NCBI GenBank assembly: GCA_012656075.1
Contig: JAAKBF010000110.1
Coordinates: 186,001 to 250,000, forward strand
From: Phytophthora hibernalis
Lineage: Eukaryota; Oomycota; Peronosporomycetes; Peronosporales; Peronosporaceae
Reading direction: 5' to 3'
DNA length: 64,000 nucleotides
Part shown: piece after piece, positions 32,340-43,513 of the stretch
Numbering within the stretch: the first letter of the stretch is position 1
Layout of the letters: every line of letters begins with the position of its first letter
Translations under genes and position numbers: made by a program
The notes under the pieces: generated by a model
Databases searched by the model: none
What the model saw: the letters and a program-made list of their open reading frames with translations, nothing else
What the model was told of the DNA's origin: nothing

Positions 32340-33230
32340 ATAATTAAACTGACGTTGCCGAGGCGCCATCCCGGCGAGTTGCGTGTTGGAAAGCACAGAT
32401 GACGAAGCGTCCACGGGCGACTTGGGCGTGCTCTGTGCATCGCTGGACAGTGCCGCTGCGTGGTTAGAGTACTGGTGGATGGACGTGCAGCCCCCAGGTT
32501 GGAGCCGTATTCTGTGGTGGGCTTGATGCAAGTGTATCAGTATGTGTCGTTCTCGAGCCGGTTCTGTGGATTGCTCGTACTGGGGTTCCGTGACAAGCGC
32601 AATGCCTAGATGATGGAGCGTCCACTGGCGATCTCGCGGTGGCGTTGCCACTTGAACTTGTCGGTGAAGCCGTGTACTGTGGTGTTCGCAAACAAGTCGA
32701 TGTCGATACCATCGATACAGGTGGTGTCGCTGGCATTGGGTCGTGCTAAATGGCGCTCGGCTGGAGGCGCAGAGCGTGAGCAAGGCGCTGCCCCGCTGGA
32801 GCTACTTCGTGCTGCTCCACCGCGTGGAGCGTGGGCTCGAGTGGACGGTGACCGGCGAGTCGCAGTCGAGCAATGTGAGCTAGCTGAAGGCTGCGGAGGT
32901 GGTGCTGGCGCCGCGCACGTCCAAGTCTCAGGTGGTGATGCTTTGGACGAATGTGGCGCTGCTGTTCTCGTTGTCGTGTCGGGCCGAGGTGGTGCAGTTG
33001 TCCCACATGGTTCAGAGCATCTCGGACCCACTGTTTTTGGTATCGGCGGCCGTGCTGCGGCCGATTGTGTTGGAGAGCGCGGAGGACTAGGCGGCGGCGA
33101 TGTCCATGGCAGAGCTGGACGTGTTCGGACGATTTGCTGGACAGCGCCGCGGAGTGGTCGGAGTACTGGTTTTGTGGACCGAACCTGAACACTCTCTTGA
33201 ATATATGTAAAGGAACTGCATTTAGTTTAG
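32340..33230 (+). pseudogene. decayed coding fragment of unknown family
   Basis: The plus strand shows coding-like pieces interrupted by TAG codons: WSYFVLLHRVERGLEWTVTG, SKSQVVMLWTNVALLFSLSC, VVQLSHMVQSISDPLFLVSA, then DSAAEWSEYWF near 33140. A similar DSAAAWLEYWW occurs at about 32445, so part of the segment may be duplicated. I cannot name the family. Confidence 0.4.
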
Positions 33231-33544
33231 GCTAACACTTTCTAGCCTTGCATTTAACTGATTTCCCCATGGTTCTCCCATCAAGCGAAATCACGGCGCA
33301 AGTGAAAAACGCTGGGTCCTGATGCAATCCTACATGTGCATGTGAACCTCAGTGTATAGTTCTGCCAAATGCACGGCCGTATTTGTCTCTTTTCAAGAGT
33401 TCCGTTAGGATACTCGCAACTTCTTCGAGGGGAAGGGCGTATTGTTGACCCACTTGAAGCGGCAGCAACGGAAGATGATGTCGGGATCCACCTCGTCCTA
33501 CTCTAACAGCTTCATCAGATACGGAATAAGTTAGTCATAACAAA

Positions 33545-34138
33545 CTAAAAGAAGATCGTACATAAAAATACCGGGTGACTACGCAGATTTGCACCCATAC
33601 GAGCATGAAGACGCGCATTTGCTTTGCGCTGGAAGTTTTGGCGGAGGTCGATGGGGTTGCCGGTCTCGGTTAATTCAAAGAGGAGCCCTGCCGCACCGGT
33701 CGCCTCTCTTGTGACGTACTTCTCCTGGCCGGCGATGAGCCGGATCCCGTGCGCCCCCTCCCCTGGCATCGGACTTATTGTCAATGCGAAGCCATGAATC
33801 GTGTTCTCCTCGGCGGGGGCTGTCGTTACCCGGTTCTTCTGCACGTTGGGCTGCCCAACGAACCGTCGATGAAGCCGCTTGAGCTCGGTCATGCGTGCCT
33901 CGAGGTTGTTGAGAAGAACCATCTTCTGTGTGTGATGCGCTGTGAAAAGATTAGCAATCTCCCTGTCTCTATGTTCATTGCTCGCAGTTAGCCACTCAAT
34001 GTTGCGGTTGGCTGCGCGCAGTTCGCGTTGGAGGGACTGGTTCTCGGCTCTGTGCACGGAAAGCTCGGACGCGGAATTCTTGGAGTGAACGGAGGGCAGG
34101 GGTAGAGATTCGGTTGGCTTCTGGCTGGCTCTAAACAA
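33545..34138 (-). CDS. coiled-coil protein, probable internal or terminal exon
   Basis: About 197 codons without interruption, unusual in this decayed region. There is no ATG at the start; the frame is preceded by TTATTTGTTTAG, a good splice acceptor, so this is probably an exon whose upstream partner I cannot find. ENQSLQRELRAANRNIEWLT and NNLEARMTELKRLHRRF predict a coiled coil, followed by a compact domain (GFALTISPMPGEGAHGIRLI, LLFELTETGNPIDLRQNF). It sits inside the piggyBac boundaries. Function unknown; a bZIP is possible but no clear basic region is visible. Confidence 0.45.
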   Translation of the reverse strand: MFRASQKPTESLPLPSVHSKNSASELSVHRAENQSLQRELRAANRNIEWLTASNEHRDREIANLFTAHHTQKMVLLNNLEARMTELKRLHRRFVGQPNVQKNRVTTAPAEENTIHGFALTISPMPGEGAHGIRLIAGQEKYVTREATGAAGLLFELTETGNPIDLRQNFQRKANARLHARMGANLRSHPVFLCTIFF

Positions 34139-34373
34139 ATAAACGTATTGAACAGGCTATCGTTTATTAGAGGGCCACATGTTGGGAACTACCCAATCAG
34201 CAACTTGCATGGCATCGTTCTATGCACATAACGCGTTCAATTAATGTGAACTTTCGCGCGCTTTTTCAAACGGCTTCAAACACAAGTCTCAGCTTGAAAA
34301 CGATCCCATACATTTATTAGGTTAACCTTTATTCTGTATCATACAGATTAATTCACGGGATTGAAAGGGTTAA

Positions 34374-37300
34374 CGTGCTAAACAATCGTCACTCTGGTCG
34401 CTACGAGGTTCGTCCCTGGGGAAAGTTTCTTACGCACCGAGCACTCGTAACAATTTGATTTCGGTGAGCGGCATGTTGAGTCAAGCAGATACAAGCTGGA
34501 AATGTTCAAATAATACTGGGTGCAGTGGTTGAACAGTCGTCCAAGCGGATCACGCTCAAGCTAGTGGATGGTATCGACCGAATGTGGACGGCAATGGGGG
34601 AACAGCGACGAACCACCTCGTGCTTGGAGTAAAACATCGGCTGACATGGCGTCTAAGGAATCGATGTGGCCGTTACACAACAGAATTAACCACGCTAGAA
34701 TGGATGAGATCAAACAGGTAGCCGAAATGGGCTATTTTGGGATTAAGCTGACTTACCGTAAAGTTCTGATTCAATGAGACTGTGGTAAAAAGAAAAAGGT
34801 CGCTTGCTATAAAAACATTTTCAAAATTCAAGGACAATTTTAGTTTTTACGATCGTAAAAGGACATGAATACAATTTCCAAGTCATTTCAAAATATTTGA
34901 GTTTAGTTTTTACCACTATCAGATTGAATCGGTGTGTCTTACTGAATCCGAACTTTACGGTAGCCAAGCGCCCGGCATACGAGTATGTTCGTTGTCGCAT
35001 GGCTAAGTTTCATAGAATGCACGACGGACAAGGACCCACACGGACCTTACTCACTCTTAATTGACATCGACAAGGTTAAAACGGAAACGGCCACTTAGGA
35101 CGATGCGTTTCTGATTGTGGATGCGGCATCGTGATTTAAGTAGAGACGCGTTATCTTTAATGCTGATGGAGCTTGTTGTTATTTGTTCTGTACCTTAGCC
35201 TCCACGATAGACAGGCGCGTGTCCAGCTTCGGGCGCGTTCACGTTGTACGTAGGTGCCTCTAGGCCGGACAAAGCGTTCAAAATCGCTACCGCAACGGAC
35301 TGGATCTACGACTGGTTATCGGAATCAAAGAAGCCCAGCGTCAGACGACGAACTCTTTGTTCGGGATCGCGGCCGCTCAAACCTCGTGCTGTCCTGTGGT
35401 ATTCAGAAGGATTATTGATGACGTACACGAAGGCCTTGTTCGTCGCCGTCATATTCCACGCTCCACGGTCAAAACTCTGCTGCACACACATTCCAGCTTC
35501 ATTTGCATGCTAAGCACTACCGCGCCGAAATGGAACGCGACAATAGACGCTCAGACACGCCAGCTTTTGCGAAACTGTCCAGAACTCAATTGACGTGGCG
35601 ATGGATCCCAGGAACAGCTTCGACCACCTTGCTGTCATCTAACTTCTTATACGTTTCGTTCAGCGGGTTAACGGCTATCGGGTGGTCGATCAAGTCGATC
35701 AAAAGTGTACCGGATGCCAGCGTCGCTCGGGTGACCGTCGGCTACTCCGAATACTGGATCGAAGCTGTGTGAGACGACTGCGTCTCCCATGCAAACGCGA
35801 TGGCGAGAAGCGGCCATGTGGAAAAGTTGTCGTCGGGAAAGAGCGAGGGGCAGTTTTTGCCATCTTGACCTGAAGGCAGCGCACAAAAACGATATCGCCT
35901 ATACCAATAGCCATGTTGGCCTTGCAAAGTATTGTAAGATCCGACGCACACCCAAAGATGTACCAGGGCAGGAAAAGCAAGGCGGCGTCCTGGTAGTCCT
36001 CGGAGATACCAGCCGTCGAACTGAGTTATGTTAACAAACGCCCCGACTCACTCGCTCTTTATTAAGTACCGTTCCAGCACTTGTCATTTCTTGTGCAAAA
36101 CATTGTGTCGATCCCCGCTCGATGCTCAAGGGAACGGTATCAGCCGCCATGGCTTGACCTCAGCTCCACATTGACGAATAATCTCCTCCTCCTGCTGGCA
36201 ATACTCGCGTGTTTGACGCCGTCATAAGTGACCAACTTGTACACTTCGTACGAGAAGAGGTGGAACTACGCCACAATGTTGTCAGCTGAGAATATCTGTG
36301 GTCATAACTAAATTCCGGACAAAAATTAGTTTTTGTTCCTGCTAAGCTACATCAAATTGAAGATACCGCTAATGCACGAAGAGTCGACCTCGCCAATAAC
36401 GACGTTTCGGCTTTGAGTCCCACGCCGCGCACACATTTGATAGCCCTTTAGAGGTAAAGAGGCTGCAAGTGGGTGATGTGTTGCTCGTGTTGTACAATAT
36501 CTCCTAGAAAACGGAGTGCGGTTTCAGGCATTAGAGGTGGAGGATACTGCGGTGGGGCAGAATCAGACAGAAATTTCCTTTGGATATACCGATGAAGTGG
36601 AGGTGGTAGTGGGGTATGGCGGAGCGGAACTGGACGAAGAAGTGGTGAGGTGGTTCACGGCACGCTGGAGGGTAATGCTGTTTCTGCATTTTGTGAGCTG
36701 GGTTTTGTCGCTTTTGCAGAGTTGAATGGAATGACAAGCACTGGCGTGGAGCCGAGTTTAGTGAAGCGAGTGGAGACGAGTGAAGTCAACGAGATGAAGC
36801 CGATCACGATGACTTTGAAGAGAATAAGGAGGTAGATCAATGGAAGTTGTGCAAACACTAACCTTATCGTTGCGCTATGTACACTACATTTGCAGAAGCA
36901 GCTGGGCGCTATTGTTCGATTTGTCGCTGCACCAGTGGCAAAATAGTGAGACCAACCACTAGGTAGAACCAGTCATCGCCTTGGGTTTTGCACCAAGACG
37001 ACCAGGTGTTGCGTGCTGTTTTCCCAAATAGCACAGTCTTGAGCTACTTAACCCTTAAGACGCGAGCTTTATGCTGCAGCTCACCAGGCAGGGGATTCAT
37101 TACTGAAGCTATTGTTACGCAGATCAAACAGGCAGATGCATGAGCTGCTGGTGGCCTCTGTACACACTGGTCGTGTGCACTCTCCATACCCAGCCAAATT
37201 GCGTTGGATAAATGCTGCCATTTTCAAATCGCCCAAGGCAAACGTGATGCTGGAAGATCTGGCTGTCACAGCCCCCGTCCCGACTACCGTCGAGATGGTT

Positions 37301-37519
37301 GCATCAGTTCTTGTGATTACCACGTAACACCCGAGCACCCAGCTTTCTGTCACGTTAGGGCCCATGGGAAGCAGCAGGTACAGATAATGAGCTCGCTTAT
37401 GGGTCTGGCTCGTTGTCTTTTAAGTTGTCACGCAAACGAGTTTGCCCTTTTAACACATATTGGATTAGATCACTATGTTGGGGTTCAAGGTTGGTGCCAA
37501 TTACATGCATCAACACAAG
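34374..37519. other. no gene recognised
   Basis: A mosaic of short frames with no nameable domain. The most coding-like parts are 35357-35593 (plus, RRIIDDVHEGLVRRRHIPRS), 36516-36725 (plus, TEISFGYTDEVEVVVGYGGA) and 37081-37365 (minus, GPNVTESWVLGCYVVITRTD). Probably old transposon sequence. Confidence 0.35.
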
Positions 37520-37840
37520 GTAGATAAGTGCACTCCAGTGGTGGACTGCAGCACATCGCAGAGGTGACCCGCAGTTCATTACAGCGGTGAAATACGGTGC
37601 AGTTCGGTAGGGGTCAGTAATGCGTTGCAGTAATGAACTCCGTGCAATACAGTGAAGAATTGTCGCATATTGCAGTGGAGTATAGTGATGAACAGCCGTG
37701 CAATGTTGATGTCAAAAGCAGAACAATGCCGTGGTGAAATGTAGTAGAAAACTGCGGTACGCTGCATTGGTGGACTACAGTGTTTTCAGTGGCGAACTGT
37801 AGTGCAGTACAGTGGCGACAAGTAGCAAATGCAGTTGAGG
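37520..37840. repeat. degenerate GTGCAGT/GCAGTG repeat tract
   Basis: Irregular repeats of about 10-20 bp with the theme GCAGTRRTGAAC / GTGCAATACAGTG recur about 15 times over 300 bp. No coding potential. Confidence 0.6.
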
Positions 37841-39640
37841 ACGTCCGGTGCGGAGATCGTTTAATTCCAGTTGTTAGGTGATTATTCGCAAAGGCGTTTG
37901 AAGTGATCGTTGCATTCCATTGGACCGTTTGCGTGTATAGTAAAGGTGGTGTCCCATTTCATAATATTAATTTATATGTATGCTGGGTGGTTGGATAGCA
38001 GTTGCCCCTAGTGCGCTCAGGATTATAAAATGTAACGAGGAAGGAGTGTATTTGATTGAATCAATTTTCCTCTCTGGGGGTATGCGCGTGCATAAAGGCT
38101 TTTGGGTTGACCAGTACACTGAATGCAGCCCTGGTTGACCGGCGTTTGGACCCACCGCTCAAGGGTCAAAAAGAATAAGTGGCGGCGGTATGTGTATATA
38201 ACTGTATTTGTATTTCGTGCCAACCCATCAAAAATGCAGTTTTGAGGAGCTGTGTTCAGAGTTTACACCCCCAGACTTATTTTTTAGGACTAGTCTGGGA
38301 TACTACTATACACTTGACACAAGGTCAAACGTTTCACGAGTTGGCTCAGGAGAAGTTATGAAACCACCCGCGAACCCAGTATATCGGTATTACTGAACAA
38401 ACTCAGCTTGAATAAAAATAGGAGAACCAAAACGGGGGCGGTAACTGGTTCCATAGTGGTAAGTTCGTTTTAGGTGTGAAAATATGCAAGAAGCGCTGCT
38501 CATACTATTGCGGATGCTGCCCCAACCCGCGCAAGAGTCCTTCATATCACTCTGTAGAATTGGGACAAAACGAAACTGCTATTCACAGCATGTTCACTTC
38601 GCTTCGTGTTGATGATAGCATAGTCATAGTCAAAATCACTTGGGATTTGTATGGTTCAATATATGCACCCTTGTACCACGCGTGGGACAGATCAGTGGTA
38701 CACCTTTGGTGGCGAATAAAGATTAACGGCAGTAAAACCTTTATAATTTGTAATAAAAATATAGTGTACCTGCATATCATCGTGACAATCGGCAAGAAAG
38801 AAGAGGACTTGGTCGACGAGAAACGCGATCTTTTGACGGGGACATTTTTGTCAGCGCCCTCATTTGAGACAACTTGAACAGTTTCACTAATTTCACTGAA
38901 AGCAAGTCGGCACAGTGTCAATTTTGCAAATATTGGTCGATTTTGCCGAATAATATGTTTCATTTAGTATATCTGTGGATGCATCGACAAAACGAGGAGG
39001 GATTATTTAATGATGCAAATTAGCTCAATAATGTGGGTATAATTAACATTTGCACCTGAGCGAGCCTTGAGAAGGGGCGTTCAATATCCTGCCCGCCTCA
39101 AGAACCTGAAATGTAAATTAGGTTGCAGTGTCGGGGCGGCTGTGGATACCATGGCACAATTAATGTATCAGAAGTAAACCCAAGATGAACTTTGGACCTG
39201 CGGAGGGTAGAGAGAGAAGAACTCTCGTTACCGACAATATTAAACGGGGTGGGTCCTTGATTTTTTAGTTCACTGGACTGAAAAAACGTCCACTTAGAAG
39301 CGTACGTGTACATAGGCTTTGTGCAGATCAAAGTCTCTCATCTTTGTCACTCAGTCTGCTGATATCGCGTGGGAAACCCGTGGGAGGATGTTCTACACAA
39401 GCGGTCAACATCGAAGAAAAATGCAGCCATACTGAAGTAATGGACCGAATAGGAAAGCTGTACTGATGGTGTAAGTCGTGGGGTGGAATTCTCGAATCAA
39501 TGGAACGGTTGGATACCTATGGAAATTGAAATGGTTCGAGAATGGAACGGTGGTGGTTAATGGGAATTTTATATTTTTTGTAGTTAAGTGAAGCTGGAAC
39601 GGAACGCTCAAAGACAAAATTGGAAAGAAAACGGAAAGGG
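37841..39640. other. no gene recognised
   Basis: AT-rich. Overlapping frames at 38476-38877 (plus) and 38583-38963 (minus) are both of similar length. The minus-strand one contains KRSRFSSTKSSSFLPIVTMI followed by a possible splice donor, but no domain is recognisable. Confidence 0.35.
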
Positions 39641-39781
39641 GCGTTCTACGGTGTGGCAAAAGCGTCACAAATTTGGACTTGGGTGATTTGGGAGACTTGG
39701 GGGCGATGGCTTCTTGTCATCAGTGTCGGACGATTCGACGTCCTTACCACCGCCGGATTTATCGGACTCCTGGGTGTCGTC

Positions 39782-40369
39782 CTACGAAGCTTTGGGGTCC
39801 TTCTTGTTCTTCTGGTCGCCTTCTTCACTGTCTTGGTCGTCTTCGTCGTCAGGTTCGAAGTCGAAGTCGTGCTCTTTCTTGATGTTCTTGGTCTCGTGGT
39901 CGGATTCATCGGTGAGGCCGGTGTGGGAAGAATCGTCGGAGTCTTCGTCGACGGCCGGGCGCTTGGGTTTCGTGGTTAACGGAGCTTCGGGAGGCAGCGC
40001 GGTGAACTCACCGTCCTCTTCGAAGTCCGAGTCGTCTTCTCCCATCTCTGCAACACGAAATGGTTTTTCGGCGAGCGTGGCGGCAGACTTGTTCTTCTGC
40101 AGCAGTCGGGCGACCTCGAGCTGTGTGGTCTTGAGCGTCTTGTTCGTCAGCAGTGTCTTCCAGGAGCCGCGTGTCTTGCTGCCTACCCAGGATGGATTAG
40201 TGGGTGCTCCTTGACGGATGTCGAGCACAATTCGAGCAAGTGTGCGCAAGGAGAGGCGGAGGTGAGCAGAGTGAGTGGGGTCGAGTGCGTTGGACCGTTC
40301 CAGCAACTCTGGGACGGAGGCGTACCCATCTTCACAAAAACTTCTTGCATGTGTTGCAGTAACGCGCAA
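39782..40369 (-). CDS. acidic protein or gag-like exon, unknown
   Basis: 195 codons without a Met at the start; an upstream acceptor (AACACATGCAAG) suggests an internal exon. The N-terminal half is helical (YASVPELLERSNALDPTHSA, RLSLRTLARIVLDI, WKTLLTNKTLKTTQLEVARL). The second half is strongly acidic (EDDSDFEEDGE, FDFEPDDEDDQDSEEGD). Downstream sequence in another frame keeps the acidic bias (about 39646-39780), so a frame break there is possible. It could be a chromatin-type acidic protein or a retroelement gag; neither can be shown. Confidence 0.4.
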   Translation of the reverse strand: MRVTATHARSFCEDGYASVPELLERSNALDPTHSAHLRLSLRTLARIVLDIRQGAPTNPSWVGSKTRGSWKTLLTNKTLKTTQLEVARLLQKNKSAATLAEKPFRVAEMGEDDSDFEEDGEFTALPPEAPLTTKPKRPAVDEDSDDSSHTGLTDESDHETKNIKKEHDFDFEPDDEDDQDSEEGDQKNKKDPKAS

Positions 40370-40399
40370 AAAAGCAACGATTGTTTGACTACATTTGCT

Positions 40400-41660
40400 C
40401 AGTAAAGCATACCCTTTCGTGAGCTACGTTTTCGCTTCAATGATTTACTAATGGTGCATGAAATATGAATGCCACAAGGGTTCAGTATACTGGAATGATT
40501 ACGCCCTGTATCGTTTGATATGAAATAGAATAAGGTGCAAGCAAAATTGAACTTCTGCTCAAAATCCGCCATTTCCCGTTAATCGAGGGTGATTTTCTAC
40601 AGAGTTTTGAGAAGTGGCAAAAACGGCTCGAAATATGTCCTTTGTCGCGACAGGGTAAATATAGAATTTCATGATATATCGAAAGAGATAATCATCAATC
40701 AACATATCGAAAAGGATAATCATCAATCAACATATCGTGAGAGCTTCGACTTGCGTCGTTTCATACCTGTTTTCGTAAATACTCTACAGCATGCACCGCG
40801 TTTTCGTTTGTTTTTGTTTACAAACATGTGCGGTGTGAACTGCCTACTCTCGTAAGCATCCGTAATCATAAAATAGAAAAGGTTGTACTGAAAGATATTT
40901 GTTTAAACCATAGTATGTACAGCAGGAGCTTCAGAAAACAAAAAATTGTTTTCGGATTCCATCCGTTCGGTAGATAATTCAGGTAGCAATGGAGCTGCCG
41001 TTTAAGCAAATGCGCACTACTTTTACTCCCTCCATCAAATGTTCTCCTCGCTCATTTTCTTGACTTTGGCGTCGATGTTTTTTATATTATACGGACTATT
41101 GTGCAACTGACTTGCACCGAACTGTAATAACCATTCGTGACTGGCGACTCATTACTGTCACGTACATCACCTCTTCCACCTCCTCACCTCCTCGCCAAAG
41201 CCATTTGACACCCCACTGACCCTTCGTCCTGTTTTCTCATACCACGTGTGTCCCCACCAATGTCTGGTATCGTTCGCTTGTCTGTTGGCCACATACAGCT
41301 CATGCGTCTTACTTCGCTGTGACACCTGTACCGCAACGCTCTGCTTTCGATCAATGTGTTGTGGTTCCTGTAATAATGGCTCCACGTCTTCATCTCACAC
41401 GGATCTGCTAACCGTGTGTGATCATGTACCAATGCCTCATCTACTTGGCTTTTGGATTGCGTTTAGCCTTCAGCCAGTCAATTATTAGTGCACTCCGTAA
41501 AATATTTGTTCCAGTTCATTTCTACCGCTTTCCTACAGCGATGGACAGAATGCAGCTGCCGCCAGCTAACTGCCAGTCAAATTCCAAAACAAAAAGACAA
41601 GGCACTTCAGATCATCAAGAATCACTATAACCTAATTCGCTTATTCCTAGCCTCTCAGTC
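40400..41660. other. no gene recognised
   Basis: AT-rich, short frames only. A roughly 27-bp direct repeat (CATATCGAAA/GATAATCATCAATCAA) occurs at about 40675-40735. Confidence 0.45.
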
Positions 41661-41666
41661 GGTAAA

Positions 41667-42960
41667 ATGGAGACAGACACGGCACCGGAAAAGGAGGACG
41701 ATGTGCTTCAGCGCGCAGAGCTAGTTGCAGTGGACGAGGTGATTGCGGCAGAGACTACTAGCTGGAAGAAGCACCGCTAGCACTACAGCTTCAAGATTCA
41801 GCGAGAGGCGCTGCAAGCGACAGAAGGAATGAGTGAGCGAGAGGCTGCTCACGCGCAAGGTTGTCCATTAGTGACTGGCGCAAGAAAACGAAGGAGATTT
41901 TCCCCACGAGACGCGCTCTCAAGAGCGCCGGGGCGTCCGGAGAGCGTGCTGTTTGGGATTGAGCTCATTAAACATATGAAGGACACCCAACTCGACTGCC
42001 TCGCGCACAGAGCTACCCTTAGTAGCTACTGCTGTATGTTGAAGACAATAAAGACGTCAGTACTGCGTACGAGTCACTGCTTTGGTTGCTTCGGCGGTTC
42101 GCTTATCGCCATGGGTTTGTACAGCGTACGTCTAGCGGATAAAATGTGCTATTTAACCGTCGCCATTTCTGTACAACTGTGTTTGTGCCACAAACCGATG
42201 ATTGCTCTTTACATGTATTAGGGGAAAGTTGACGACCTTGCAGTTGTTCAAACAGCATTCGCTGTCAGGTTTAACGAGAGATTTGGTTCATATCCTGCAA
42301 GTGCTATATACAACACTGGAAACTGGAATATAATACGACACCCCGCTTCCGTCAAAAATCCTGTCACCTAAAGGTAAGGCGGAAAAGCCATCTGCCCAAC
42401 AAAATCACTCTGCAAGAATGACAGCGGCTTGCACCATACGCGCAGACGGCATGAAATTGACACTGGTTTTCATTGTGAGAGGCGCACCCAATGGCACAAT
42501 TCAAGGAGAGGAACTCCCAACCTATCCGAAGGGTGCGATGCTTTTTATATTACCGTAGCAGATAAAATAAAACGTACTAATATGTCTTGTGCTAACAGAT
42601 CATATTTACACTACCCAAAAGAAGGCCTGGATGGACAGTTGTGTGTGGGCCTTCTACCTGCGTTCGCTCTTGCATCACCACATTTCCGAGCCATATGTCC
42701 TCCTCGTGGACAACCTGGATTGCCACGTCTCCGCGGCCTTGGAGGAAATCGTTGCCAGCGAAGTAGTTTCATTGTTGCAGCCATTGCCGAAGAACTCCAC
42801 CTCAGTATGTCGGCCGTTAGACGCCGGAATTATGAAGTCAAAGTTACGAGCTTTGTTGCTCGAAGAAACAGATAGGGCCCTGAATGCCCGTTAGAAGACA
42901 GTGGCCACCATCAAACGAACCATTAAAGCGTGGGGACATCAAAACCACCACCGTCACGAA
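41667..42960 (+). pseudogene. pogo/Tigger-like transposase, degenerate
   Basis: The N-terminal part (METDTAPEKEDDVLQRAELV, then an in-frame TAG, then HYSFKIQREALQATEGMSER and EAAHAQGCPL) resembles the helix-turn-helix entry of pogo-type transposases. A frame change follows. The catalytic C-terminal part is at 42589-42894: PYVLLVDNLDCHVSAALEEI (second Asp) and LLQPLPKNSTSVCRPLDAGI (third acidic region and the PL-D-G motif). The sequence between has several stops, so it is inactive. It is a different family member from the relic at 19433. Confidence 0.7.
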
Positions 42961-43145
42961 AGCTTTTAACAAAGCGCTCAAAACTAAGTTTTAGCTGTAA
43001 ATATATAACTGCCTTCATTGAGCTAAATTTAGCTATGTTATAGCTAAAACCTGAGTATTTTGTCCAATACGATTGCCAGGATCTTGCTTGGCTATTTTTT
43101 CTCCTATCCTTCTTAACTATCGGCTCAAATATTTGCTGATGGCTG

Positions 43146-43513
43146 TTGCTCACTGTCCGTTGCTGTAGTAGTCTTTGTAGATACACAAATTCGGCCACAT
43201 TGTTGGTCGTTGCTGTGCTGTCCAATGATGTGACTGCCGCCCATACCAGTACACTGGCATGCTGTCCTTCTTCACTCTCTCGCATTTCTACTACAACACT
43301 TCCATTTCCGCCGGGTCCGGATTGCCCCGGACCAACCATCAAAGAAGCCCACTTTAGTGGGTCCATGTCTTGTGCGCACATTACTACTCCATGTTTGAAG
43401 TTGAAAATCACCGCCAAAATCTTTAGAGCCGAATTTTCTGTTAGTGATATAACCCCAATTTTTCTCCGTCGTCCTTCGAGCAATCCCTTCATGAGTCCCT
43501 CCCGAACCTCCAC
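43146..43513 (-). pseudogene. RNase H domain of a LINE
   Basis: GPGQSGPGGNGSVVVEMRES, followed further on by TATTNNVAEFVYLQRLLQQ, matches the RNase HI pattern of retroelements (Gly-rich start, then TNN-AE helix). The first Asp strand is poorly preserved. Confidence 0.65.

Larger units (their letters stand above)
28873..34373 (+). mobile_element. piggyBac-like element bounded by TTAA ends
   Basis: The left end reads TTAACCCCACAACCC, then TTCTGTATAATACAGAATT. The right end, on the opposite strand, reads TTAACCCTTTCAATCCC, then TCTGTATGATACAGAATA. Both have TTAA plus CCC and share the internal palindrome TCTGTATNATACAGAA. TTAA target sites and a piggyBac transposase relic inside (30244-32271) agree with each other. 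At 5.5 kb it is long for the family and carries extra sequence: an Ala-rich repeat stretch, a decayed unknown frame and a coiled-coil exon. Whether these are captured or later insertions is open. Confidence 0.7.

Noticed and set aside
39646..39979. Plus-strand Val/Leu-rich frame that looks like membrane segments
   Set aside because: It is the complement of an Asp/Glu/Lys-rich minus-strand coding stretch, which naturally reads as hydrophobic.
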